Positions 39,391 to 50,471 of a DNA stretch of 64,000 nt are shown here, in pieces. This DNA is from Diadema setosum. Taxonomy: Eukaryota > Echinodermata > Echinoidea > Diadematoida > Diadematidae. The number at the start of each line of letters is the position of its first letter. Positions within the stretch are counted from its first letter, which is position 1. Location: NCBI GenBank assembly GCA_033980235.1, contig CM067077.1, positions 1,919,501 to 1,983,500 on the forward strand, given 5' to 3'. The notes beneath the pieces were generated by a model that searched no databases, was not told the origin of the DNA, and saw nothing but the letters and a program-made list of their open reading frames with translations. The position numbers and the translations under genes are program-made.

Positions 39391-42300
39391 GTGCGCCTTT
39401 TGGCGGCGGCGTTTTTTCAATACAACATTAATCTGCTTTCATGTGTAGCATTTAAGTGATACGTCATTCTAATGATTGCATTTTTCGCACCCTTATATTA
39501 CTATGTAAATATTTCATTTTGAAGGAATAATCTACGTGCTTGTTGCGTTCCGAGAAGAATTATTAGATAGGAGACTATTTCCAGATCTTATCGCGATTTT
39601 TTCGTGTTTAATTATTAACATGTCCAATTTCTAAACACAATTGGTAATGATAATTGTACCTTTTAGGATTTGACGGCAATTTGCGTGACATTTGGTGAGT
39701 CAAACCTTCCACAGTTTTCAGGGTTACCTAACGAATTTCCATCCTATTTAACTTTGTAGAGTCAAAAGTACAGTGTGGTCTCTGTAAGTAAACGCCAAAG
39801 CTAACAACAACACGCATGTGTTTTACTTGGCGGTCCATTGGTTTATCCTTCAAATACAGACCATATTGACTGTGGTATCCGTCTATGCGCAGTAAGGTTG
39901 GTAACTTCAATGGAAACAACATGCCGTGGTATCAACACTGTTGTGAAACAATTATAGTTGCGTATGAACTTGTATAATATACCTATGTTATCAGTATCGC
40001 TGGACGATTGTATTTGAAAAAGAAAGATGTCATCTAAAGTAAACCGTCTGAAGCCGTGTCTTGTAAGGTTGTCAGAGTATACGAAATGTGGAGGGTTCGT
40101 CGCAATATCCATAATAAAGATTCACTATCCATAACTTGAGCGATGTTGTATTGCAAAAAAGGAACAAAACGTGACCATTTGATGGCCTTGTATTCTAATT
40201 CATTTCTTATTAGAAGTATATTGCCTGTTCTTGTTCAGAAAAGAGTCTGCTCATTGCCGTATTTTATCATCAACTTTTGTTTTTAATATATTTTGATAAA
40301 GATGGTGGAAATGCGACGTATTCCTTCTCCTTGCTTGCGAATATCTGGCCATTCTTAAAAAAAAAACAACAACAACAAAAAAAAAAAAAACACACACACA
40401 ATAAAAAGGTTTGTTGTCACTCACCATTAAAATAGTAAAATCTACCAAGAATGAAATGAATGCAATGACTTGGCTTCAATAATTTCGTTTCATTCATAAT
40501 CCGTACCTGGTGTTTTAAGACTTACAGACTTAAGGGTTGAAGTACATAAAAGTAATACTTGAACCAAGTTGGCTAAAGACTCAGGCAATGGCGTTTGTAT
40601 CTTGACATGTTGAAGAATTTTCACCCAACCGTAGTGTGGTACCACGTGATCACGAGAAGGGAAATGAGACAAAGAACGGATGGTTCTCATTCTAAACATC
40701 ATCACAGCATGTAGGGAACTAAAATGATTCTTTGTAGTCAATCCATACTTTGTCATGGCAATGTTTTATGTATGATGAAGCAACAGAAGATGAGGGATTG
40801 GGTTTTAGGAAAGAGGTGACGAATATCAACCTTACTGTATTTTTTTGTCCTCTCATTCACAACCTGTTTGTGTCAGTGTTGTCGCTTTGCTTTCGTTATT
40901 ACATTACAGTTAAATTGAGATTTTGCCAGTGGCGTCATGTAAATACAGAGTTATATCAAGAGTTTAATCGACAAATCTAGAGGATTTAATGGAATCTTAA
41001 AATGCTGCTGTTGATTATAAATGCACCTGTATCTTACCTATCGAAAGGAATGGACTACAATAGTCTATCTTTAAGACGCTTCTGCACAATCATTTATTGT
41101 TTGTGTGACGTCACACATACAGAAGTTGTATGTGCTCCCTTTCAACCGGGCGTCTCTCATTAAGCTTAGAGAAATAAGTTTCCCGAGTGTTTGTTGGTGT
41201 CCGTAACGGACTTTTTAATATACTTTGTTTCGTTTCGTTTCGTTCTGTTCTGCAGCTCTGCTGTGACAGGAATTTGAATGGGTCCTCTAGTATCCGGACG
41301 AAAAAAAGTCGCTGACATGCATTAATCTGGCTGAAACTCTTATATTTGTTCGAAAATCGAACGTTTAATGCATCCTGTCGGGTCTTTCAAGTGTAGAAAT
41401 AACTTGAAACTAGAAAATCATTTGGAAGCATGTTATTACCTGAATTTTGTTCTTACTCACTGATTCAATACCTAATGCTCTTCACGTTTACCTGCACTGC
41501 AGCTTTAAAGTTGATATTCTCCAATTTGTGTGTTTGTTTTTTTTTTTATGTCTTCTGGTAGACCGCCTTTTCATCGTTTCTGTGGTACTTTTTTTTTTTT
41601 AAAACAAAGTCAGACATATTACCATGCATCTTTGAGAAGCTTAGATTCGGGCAAATTTGATTATGATCAGAAAGTTATTCTCGGCCACTTTATATAAGAC
41701 TTCCGTGACGACGGGTGACCCAAGATATATCACGGAAGAGGTCCTTTAAATCATCTTTATTACCTATCATAATTATTATGGTTTTGTTGTGATATATCAG
41801 ATACATCTGTAGGATCCTTTATGTAGGAACTTTTCTTTTACAGCTTATTCTGGGGTTTACATTTGGATAATGCTAGAGCAGATCTATTTCTGGTGTAATA
41901 ATTAGCCTTCGTAACAACTTAAAACCACTGTATGCTATCAAAATAACTTTGCGAAGTAAAAATTAACTATAAATGCTTTTCAGCGTAATCAGCGACTGGA
42001 AAGGAACTAAAAAAAAATAATAAGATGTGGTTATCTGTTTATAACAAGAAGCAGACTCGAGAAACTCAGCATCTTTCTTTTTTCCAAACTTAGAAAATCT
42101 ACTGTGATGAATCGCAGTGATGACATGAATGTCGATTTCTTAAATATTCTCCTTCGTCGCCTATAGTCATTAGTCGAGCTTGACGACGTTGCGCTTCACA
42201 CATTGTTCTCAAATGCGAGCGAACGAGTAACTTCCGTCTGCTTCTCTTCACCAATGTGTCTACGAATGTTATCGAAATATATCAGACAACACTCGACCTC

Positions 42301-43457
42301 AAATCGTGCAATTTTTGACAAAGAGGGAGAAAAATGTCTGATGTATCGTTCTACTGAAGTAAATAATTAACGTCACGTGCTGAGTTAAATGTAACGTAGC
42401 GTGAAGAATTGATTTCTGTGTCGTATCAACTTTCATAAATTTGTCATGCGAGAGATTTGCTACACGCGTTTTTCTGGAAAACAAAACAGAAATGTTTCTT
42501 TCTCAATCTCACTTGAAAATACACACATATTTTCTGATGTTTTCCTAGTTATTGGAATGTTGGGGAGAACGCATTATGATAACTTCTGTTATGTACAGTT
42601 CTTATTTCTTCGACTCTTCATTGATCCAATGAGGCCGTGGCTGCAGTGTAAAAGAATCGGCAAGAAAGTATCACTGGGTATTACATGACTGATTGTGCTT
42701 GACTTTGTTTCATGATATACATTTTTTGTTGTTGTAGGTGTCGGGATTGACAGAAATGAATTGTTTGTACATAATATTTCACACAATGTCTGAAGATATA
42801 AATTATACTTGGATTTACTCACTTCAAAACTCTGTCTGTGGCGTTTTGTTTGTGTTGTCAGTGCGGTGAAGTATTTTAAATTCTTTGACAGTACAGCATG
42901 TCGCCCTGTATAATACGTTTTCCTGAATTGGGACAATCATAATCTGGCGAATCTTGAGCGAAGATTTTGTATAATTGCGTACGTACGCGTATGTGCTAAT
43001 CGTGCATGTTGTGTGCTTTACGAGATGGACACGGTGTGAGTTATGTGATAATAACCCCCTGAAGCACAGAAATTTTCGAGATAGAATTTGGCCGCGCACA
43101 CAAATACATATCAGCAATTTAGAGAAGTTATTTCGCATTCTAGGCAGACAGAGACAACCGTAAGGCCCGATGATACCTTTTCCTGAAAGTGAAATTTGGA
43201 CTGCACTTTTACCATAGAAGTGCGAATACAGATACCACCGTGCGGTATGTGTTACAGATTCTTAAGTGTACGAGAAAAGCTCATAGAATCTGTAAGGAAT
43301 ACAAAAATTACGAAATTCTAATTCTGCCGCAAGGTTTAGCACATTTTAGTATACGTGTACAAGCTATAATAACGACTCTGGAATTGATGATGTGTAGTGG
43401 CGGACGATAGTGGATTGATGTACCAATCAGTGGCCTTGAAAAGTGGTCACACGGTTT

Positions 43458-43460
<3 letters not shown>
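39391..43460. other. Noncoding, no gene recognised
   Basis: About 4 kb. Contents are A-rich tracts at 40359-40400, TTTCG repeats near 41227-41246, T-runs at 41541 and 41590, and a perfect TGTGTGACGTCACACA palindrome at 41102-41117. Frames up to 115 codons have no domain. Confidence 0.55.

Positions 43461-43497
<37 letters not shown>
43461..43497. repeat. (GT)n microsatellite
   Basis: About 18 perfect GT units followed by a T-rich stretch. Confidence 0.95.
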
Positions 43498-43499
<2 letters not shown>

Positions 43500-43720
43500 G
43501 TTTTTTTTTTCCCTTTTTTTACGTTGGGACAGGTGAAAGTTCAGTCTCAATTTAAGGTGCATTTAGTCCTCTGATCTCTTCGATAGGTGAGATTAGCCGT
43601 GACGAAATCTAATCGAGAAGAAATGACGTCATGGTAATGGACAAGTAATAGTGATGGAGGTGATGATTGTATTTACGATGATGGTGATGATGGTGATGAT
43701 AATGATCAGAGAATCAAGAA

Positions 43721-43727
<7 letters not shown>

Positions 43728-43765
<38 letters not shown>

Positions 43766-43766
43766 A

Positions 43767-43807
<41 letters not shown>

Positions 43808-43820
43808 ATAGTAGTAGTAA

Positions 43821-43888
<68 letters not shown>

Positions 43889-43902
43889 TTGTAGTAGCAG
43901 TA
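43728..43902. repeat. (AGT)n array, left part
   Basis: About 170 bp of AGT units with sparse AAT variants, giving poly-Ser and poly-Leu artefact frames. It ends at the TA where the 188-bp MITE begins and resumes after it. Confidence 0.95.
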
Positions 43903-44090
43903 CAGTGGACTCCCATTATAACGAAGTCCTCAGGACCGGCAGTTTTCTTTCGTTATGTCGAAATTTCTTTATAACCAAACAAATAAACAGTAAAAATATA
44001 TACAGAGGGGATAACGTTGCGGTCCTAATTTTTACTTCGTTTTAACCGGAATTTCGTTATAACCATGTTCGTTATACCGAGAATGCACTG
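43903..44090. mobile_element. pogo/Tigger-like MITE inserted in the (AGT)n array
   Basis: A 188-bp element has terminal inverted repeats CAGTGGACTCCCATTATAAC at the left and, as reverse complement, CAGTGCATTCTCGGTATAAC at the right. It is flanked by TA on both sides (43901-43902 and 44091-44092). Subterminal copies of TTCGTTATAACC-type sequence recur inside. TA duplication and CAGTG...TATAACGAA ends are typical of nonautonomous pogo/Tigger relatives in the Tc1/mariner group. There is no coding capacity. Confidence 0.85.
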
Positions 44091-44097
44091 TAATAGT

Positions 44098-44100
<3 letters not shown>

Positions 44101-44157
<57 letters not shown>

Positions 44158-44158
44158 C
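44101..44158. repeat. (AGT)n array, right part
   Basis: About 19 AGT units continue the array interrupted by the MITE, followed by five AAGT units at 44162-44180. Confidence 0.95.
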
Positions 44159-44233
44159 AAATAAGTAAGTAAGTAAGTAAAAGTTGTGGTAGTAGCATGG
44201 TGGTAGTTGTATAGTAATCATAATGACAATCAT

Positions 44234-44303
44234 AATGATGAGATGATAACGATGATGATGACGATGATGATGATAACGATGATAGCAATATTGATGATGA
44301 TAG
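44234..44303. repeat. (GAT)n imperfect array
   Basis: GAT units with AAC and GAC variants. The minus-strand Ser-rich frame here is an artefact. Confidence 0.85.
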
Positions 44304-47136
44304 CAGGATTAATAACATAAAGAAGAGGGAAAAAGGAAAAAAAAAATGATCTCCACTAATGAAGGACAACTTCCAGCAACATAATTTAGCAAGTTTGCAT
44401 CACGGCACCTGTTAGTAAAAGCAAATTCACAGACTTATTCAGAATCTTGATTGACAGTGTATTATTCTACGATGTGAGTGTCTGCGTGTAAGTGATCGTG
44501 TTCATTTTTTACACTGTTTTGAATTCTATGATATCGTGGTAACTATGACGTCAGAGCTGTGACGTCAGCATATTATATTTATGGTAGGGTTTGGCTCTTT
44601 AAAAAGAAATAATGGTAAGAGAAGAGAGAGCTGGCGATATTGTCGTTGTGATACACACTCACTAAAAGGAGAGAGCAGAAAATGTTTATCAATTGGTCAA
44701 GAGAAGTTATTTGTTTATCTCAGGTATCCAAAGCTATCTCCTGAATTCACTTACGCATCCAATCATTTGCCATTTGCCAGGTTTATTCCATAAATAAAAT
44801 CTCTTTGTTATTCCTGAGCTTCCCGTGGCTCAAGCCTGGGGAGGGTACAGTTCATTTCGGAAAAGTGTTACCACTACCTTTTAGTACGGTTCACATTAAC
44901 CTTTCGTAGTAGTAGTTGATACTCATTGAGTATTCAGGGCCTCCGCGGTCTGGGCGTATTATTAGCAGGAAACAAAATTAAAACAAAAGGCTCTCTCCTG
45001 TCAAAGTTTGAATCCCCACTGAAGGGCCGTGTTGCTGACGTGTTCGCACAGAGAGGTAGCTGCACGAGTTTCATCACTCGCAACGTATGACAATGACGAG
45101 CAAAAGTGCAGTGACTGCATGTATGTCATTGACGATAAAGATGGAACGCGACGGCCTTCGAATGTCTGATAAACGTAAAAGCCGTGCCGGTAATATCACC
45201 GATGACAGGGGTGGTAAGATTTCCTGGTACTGAAAAGGATGATGATGATGACGATGATGGCAGTGAGAAAAACGACATCGGGCGTGATGATGATGATGAT
45301 TATGATTGTCCTGCTCGGAGGTTGGAATTTTCCCGAAATGGGGAGGGGAAAAAAGACATGAAAAGCTGTAGTGAGTACGAGATATCAGTCGGTGTTCGTT
45401 AGGTTATTACAGAACACATTAATATGATAGTAGGTAAAAAAAAAAAAAATGGGAGTTGCTGGAACAGGCAGTCGTCATGGCAACTTGCCTGAGGAGGTCA
45501 TGGACAGGGAATTCTTTGGCTAAAAAAGGAGAATATTGAAAAATTAAAATCAGAAGTAAATCATATATACATTTATCTATATGATAGTATACAAATATGC
45601 AATTGATGAGAATCTTATCATTATAAATAGCAATGGATATCATTCTTAATAAATAAGATAATAATGAAAAAATCTGAAGAAGAAGAGACCATAGTGAAGC
45701 AATGATGAGGATGGAGTAAACAGAATTAATGGTAGTAGCTTCTCGTAACGACACCTGAGCTCACATGACAGAGAGGACCGAGAAAGATTAAAGTTGATGG
45801 AAACCGATATGAATACAATGACGGCCTCCATGACGTGCACGACCTCGATGCCGACAAGGAGAGGAATTACGAGCACGGTCATATGAAAAATATTTCTCTT
45901 GTTGTATGGAAGCAAAGACAGGTTTTGCTAGAGCACCTCATCATTTTATATTTAGACAGAGACTCCCTGAGATGCAATACCTTTGTTACCATGGCGATGA
46001 TGTTGATTTTGTTTTATAAAAGGATGTCCCAGAAAGAAGCGTGATGGGGGAAAACGTGTCACCAACACAAAAAGATACCGCCTGGGATCCACTACATCCG
46101 GCCGGTAAAAATTAGAGAGGTGTGGCATAATACGGACTACCAGCAGTACACTGGACTTTTATCATTAATTCAAGACCCCCAGTATGAAAAGAATATCCAA
46201 TGCATTCAGAATTAGATTATAAATATTCATCGGATGTATTTCTGTCAGCAGCTGGACTGTGGGCGCCGGAGAGATGTTTAAAAATCCCATCATGATCTTA
46301 ATCTGATTAACGCCGCCTGCTAAAATATTGAAAAAGACCATCGACGGCTTTTTCGAAATGTTGCGATAATTGTTACCCGCATTCCCTCGTCACTGGTGAT
46401 CAAAGTACAAGTGCAAAGTGACGCTCACCCCCAACATGAGAAAAACAAAACAGCCAAACATACACGTCAAATTGAAACAAGTGAACGCTCTTTCTCCTGT
46501 ACTTTTGAACCTCGTCTTTGGCGATTCTAGGCGTAAATTTAATCCACAGTGCGTGGCAATTGGTTACATTAGAACAAGTTTAGAGTGATAAACAAATTTG
46601 CATTTCATACCACTTCTCTTTATCCCCTATGCAGTTTCTTCCCTGCTGTCAGTAGTTGCGACTCCCCTCAATTTACACTGTCGTTAATGGGCGCAGCTTG
46701 CACAAAAGTACACATGCTACCTGGCAAACTCTCTGGACTAGACGCAAACTCCAGTCTCTGCTTGGCATCTTTTTTTTTTCCGGATCGAACTTTTAAAGCT
46801 CTGCCAATACTCCGTGACTCACTGAGATTCTACGAATTTCTTTACTGATGGATTGAGGAAAATGATAAGCTCATGACTATAAACACATACGACCTACTTT
46901 AGTTCCCAAGGTGAACGAAAGCATAAAGACATGGAAACAAACAAGAAAGAAGGTGACTCTCCAAAAGATGATTTTTAACAGCGATTTGGCTCAAATCCCT
47001 GATAGACAGGTAGATAGACATATAATATAGAAACAACAAGCTGTGATTATGAACATAATAGATTGAACAAACAAACACACACGCACACACACACACAGAT
47101 GAAAACATATAATTCACGTGCACGTACATAAGTGTA
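44304..47136. other. Noncoding, no gene recognised
   Basis: About 2.8 kb with no supported exon. It holds two TGACGTCA sites at 44546 and 44560 and a GAT/GAC array at 45237-45307. Confidence 0.55.
45237..45307. repeat. (GAT)n imperfect array
   Basis: Two GAT/GAC clusters separated by about 25 bp. The Asp-rich frame is an artefact. Confidence 0.85.
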
Positions 47137-47253
47137 ACAATAATAATAATAATAATAATAATAATGATAATAATAATAATGATAATAATAATAATAATGA
47201 TAATAATAATGATAAAGATGATAATGATGATGATGGTAATGATGATGATGATG

Positions 47254-47311
<58 letters not shown>

Positions 47312-47320
47312 TAATAATAA
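47137..47320. repeat. (AAT)n array with GAT inserts
   Basis: About 180 bp of AAT units with GAT-rich centre. Poly-Asn, poly-Ile and poly-Tyr frames are artefacts. Confidence 0.95.
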
Positions 47321-47999
47321 TAGATATAATAATGTACTTTCATAAGGCGCATTTCAACATGAAAATAGGTTCTCAAAGCTCCTTACAAACAAGAATAGTT
47401 ATGTTGGTTACTTATGCATCATTAAAAAAATAAAAAACTCACGTAGACATTAGTGACAGTGGAAGTATAAACCGACAATTATAGAGAAAGATTTGAGTAA
47501 TTTCATCAATATTAAAGGAAGCATGAAAGAAATTAAAATCTATACATGAATCCTCAATCATTGTCACTTGCCAGTTTTCAAGATTTCACATATACAAACA
47601 GCAGTTATAAAGAACGATTGAAGAGTGACATTTTCAGAGTACGAGCACCATGGTTATCCTGAAACAAACCAAGCTAACAACTGGCGCAGAGTCTGTCTTC
47701 ACATGGCCTCACACCCAGTAATGTTCTGGCGGTAATGATGGAGTGAATGAGAGACGTCAAGGCGGGGAAAGTACTTTGACCTCTCTTGTCACTGCCCCCC
47801 CCCCCCCCCACACACACACACATACGCCACCCAAACAGTCACGATGCAATGTGTGGAAGGTGATTAGACCTATATTCGTTTGCCTCTCAGTCACACCGGG
47901 TATATCGGCATGTGCCACCACCTCGTCCTTCGGCGAGAATGATCTGCGACTGCCTCTAGCTGCTGCCAAAAGGGCAGGCTTGAGTGAATATATGAATAG

Positions 48000-48001
<2 letters not shown>
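47321..48001. other. Noncoding, with a poly(C)-(CA)n tract
   Basis: A 15-C run at 47795-47809 is followed by CA units to 47822. The 145-codon frame from 47743 crosses this tract and the AT array and is not a gene. Confidence 0.6.
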
Positions 48002-48075
<74 letters not shown>

Positions 48076-48088
48076 TTATATATATATT

Positions 48089-48119
<31 letters not shown>

Positions 48120-48120
48120 T
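48002..48120. repeat. (AT)n array
   Basis: About 70 bp of perfect AT, then imperfect AT with TTT interruptions. It is prone to cruciform formation and assembly length error. Confidence 0.95.
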
Positions 48121-48917
48121 TCGATCAGGAGCAGACGTATACCCTTGTGTGTATGTTCTGCTTCAGAAACGGATTTTTAATCTAACATCACATCGCATCC
48201 TGGTCGCTGATGAAGAATGCGATGACTAACCTGTTTGGTGTCTTGTTTCAAAAACATGCGCTTTCCTCGCCAGGATAAAGCGTTTTAATGCCATTTTAGG
48301 TTTTAATCTCATATATATATATGTTTGTGTGTATGTATGCGCATCTTTACAAACCTGTCTATGAATATCATGTAAATTATGTGTGAATTGTGTGATTTTA
48401 GATTTTCCTGTTTTCGCATAATGTATGATATCTATGCACATCATGATATAGGCCTACGATATACAGATATACAGTATGTTAATAAGATGTATCATGTATA
48501 AAAATGTATGATGGCATGTACTATAATTATATCTTTACATTGTCATGATTTATACTTATACATTTGTATATGGTATACATATTATCTAAAATTATATATC
48601 AGTTTTTACACACAAGACACATAAAGAATTATATTCGTAGACATGATATGTAAAGAAAGATGATATATCACAAGTAAAGTGTATCATCTTGGATGTGCTG
48701 AATTTATAGAGTAACTTGATATTCGTATAGTTGAAGTTCATGCAGGGCATGTTATGGTATAGATACAGGCTATCTTTAGCAGGGTTAACTCAACATTAAC
48801 TCTAGTGTAGCTGTCACAATCATACAAGTGCTGCAAGAATTCATGGGCAAAGTACTCTGTAAAGAAAATAGTAGATATAACATGGTTCCATTTCGGTGTT
48901 ACCCATAAGCGTTATTA
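48121..48917. other. Noncoding, AT-rich
   Basis: About 800 bp rich in TATG/ATAC words, with a TAGGCCTA at 48449. No gene is seen. Confidence 0.55.
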
Positions 48918-49079
48918 GGGAGCTTTAGATTTTAGACGCGCGGACGTTCAAAGAGAAAAAAAAAAAACACGATCTGAGCGTGCGCAGTAGCGCGGATCAA
49001 GTTACTGCGCACGCACTTTAGCTCAGATCATGTTATTTTTTCTCTTTGAACGTCCGCGAGTCTAAAATCTAAAGCTCCC
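48918..49079 (+). mobile_element. Hairpin MITE family A, copy 1
   Basis: Ends GGGAGCTTTAGATTTTAGAC and its reverse complement are flanked by TA (48916-48917, 49080-49081). The arms are over 70 nt and nearly perfect, closing on a short GC-rich centre (GCAGTAGCGCGGATCAAGTT). A non-autonomous TA-inserting element of about 162 bp. The second copy is at 50323-50469 with the centre in opposite orientation. The host transposase family is unknown. Confidence 0.85.
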
Positions 49080-49088
49080 TAGTATTTC

Positions 49089-49098
49089 CGCGCGCGCG

Positions 49099-49134
<36 letters not shown>
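49089..49134. repeat. (CG)5 plus (GT)n
   Basis: Alternating purine-pyrimidine CGCGCGCG then about 16 GT units, starting about 10 bp after MITE copy 1. It is a good Z-DNA-forming sequence. Confidence 0.9.
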
Positions 49135-49135
<1 letters not shown>

Positions 49136-49171
49136 ATTCGTTTGTCTGTCTGTATGTTTGGATGGATGTAC

Positions 49172-49409
49172 ACTCTAAAAAATGAAATAGTAATTTAACA
49201 TTTTAAATGTTGACACTCCTCCAACATCTTTTTTTTTTGTAAATTTTGAATATAACACTCAATATGTTGGACTTACCATTTCTGAAATGGTAGTTCAACA
49301 TTTTGAGTTCTGAATTTAACATTTTGAACATTGAATTTAAAATGAAAAAAAAAAGGTTGGAGGAGTGTCAACATTTAAAATGTTAATTTACCATTTCAAT
49401 TTATAGAGT
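49172..49409. mobile_element. Fold-back element, ACTCTA ends (family C)
   Basis: About 238 bp begin ACTCTAAAAAATGAAATAGT and end in the imperfect inverse (CATTTCAATTTATAGAGT). Arms of about 55 nt include the strong block AACATTTTAAATGTTGACAC. The centre holds a small palindrome, ACCATTTCTGAAATGGT. It is AT-rich and has no coding capacity. The target duplication was not resolved. Confidence 0.75.
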
Positions 49410-50237
49410 TTGTGGAAGTATATTTGTGTGTGGCGTTTCTATAACTTTCATATTAAAGTGTGATTATAATGTGGTATAGTGTGGTTGATGTGGTGTAAGT
49501 GGACCCCTCTGAAAACCAGCCTTTACCTGACAACCACGTGGACAATGGTGTTCTATTCCATGAGTGAAAATAAGGATTCAATTGACACAAACAGAAATGA
49601 TGTTCGTAATAATCGGAATGATTCGAGAAGATTTTATACGGTTCTTTCAAACAATGCCTCTTCATTCTGATTGTTGCGGAAGTTATGACGGACATAGGCC
49701 CTAATAGCGTGCATATCATTAAGCGAATATTTATCGCGGGTTCGTGTACCTCTGTATACGCAGAATTATCTTGTATTCTTAGAATCGTCATTGACCGGCG
49801 CAATTTGTTGGATTGGTTCTGGTGGAGATTAATAACCTGCATTGACTCGATAAATCATGGGCATTTCAAATTCATTCCAAGAATGGCTGTGAACCAACGG
49901 AAACAATTCCAAGTACTCAGAGAAAAACCTCACAGTGATAGTGTTAGGTGTACGTCCTGTACATGCTGTATGGGAACAAGTAAATACTGGTCTTGCTGGC
50001 TGACATACGGCGAGGCGAGGGGAGGGGAGGGGGAAAGGTGCAGAAGTTACCGTCATCCATACTGCTGGAGGCGCAAAATAACAGAAAACAAGAGTGGTTC
50101 GGAGAGTTTGTCTTTTTTTTTTAGAGTAAAGAGCCAGTGCATGTTGGACCAAAAAAAAAATAAGAAAAATAAATAAAAATGTTATCTATGACATGTCAAA
50201 CTTTCCCACCACCTTCCTAACCTTTCCAAACTATCAC

Positions 50238-50240
<3 letters not shown>
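49410..50240. other. Noncoding, lies between MITEs
   Basis: No gene. The 163-codon frame at 49685-50176 ends in a Lys/Asn run made by A-rich DNA, has no domain and is interrupted by GGGGAGG-type sequence. A-rich tracts at 50151-50178 may mark an old retroposon tail. Confidence 0.5.

Positions 50241-50279
<39 letters not shown>
50241..50279. repeat. Poly(A) run
   Basis: Thirty-nine consecutive A, about 40 bp before MITE copy 2. Confidence 0.95.
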
Positions 50280-50283
<4 letters not shown>

Positions 50284-50322
50284 ATTAATCTTCTCTTTTT
50301 TTATGGTAGCGTTTTGATAATA

Positions 50323-50469
50323 GGGAGCTTTAGATTTTAGACGCGCGGACGTTCAAAGAGAAAAAAACATGATCTGAGTGTGCGCAGTAACTTGATCCGC
50401 GCTACTGCGCACGTTCAGATCGTGTTTTTTTCTCTTTGAACGTCCGCGCGTCTAAAATCTAAAGCTCCC
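50323..50469 (-). mobile_element. Hairpin MITE family A, copy 2 (inverted)
   Basis: Same terminal inverted repeats as the copy at 48918 and flanked by TA (50321-50322, 50470-50471), 147 bp. The asymmetric centre (GCAGTAACTTGATCCGCGCT) is the reverse complement of that in copy 1, so the two are in opposite orientation 1.24 kb apart. Confidence 0.88.
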
Positions 50470-50471
50470 TA

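Noticed and set aside
42830..42880. CCQCGEVF peptide resembling the start of a nuclear receptor zinc finger
   Set aside because: A stop codon follows at once and the remaining finger residues are absent; it is also downstream of the LBD.
43629..43974. Poly-Ser and poly-Leu frames
   Set aside because: Translation of the (AGT)n microsatellite.
47743..48180. 145-codon frame with a Tyr-Ile repeat
   Set aside because: It crosses poly(C), (CA)n and (AT)n tracts and is repeat translation.
49685..50176. 163-codon + strand open frame
   Set aside because: Its C-terminal end is a Lys/Asn run from A-rich DNA, it shows no domain or splice context, and it lies between MITEs.
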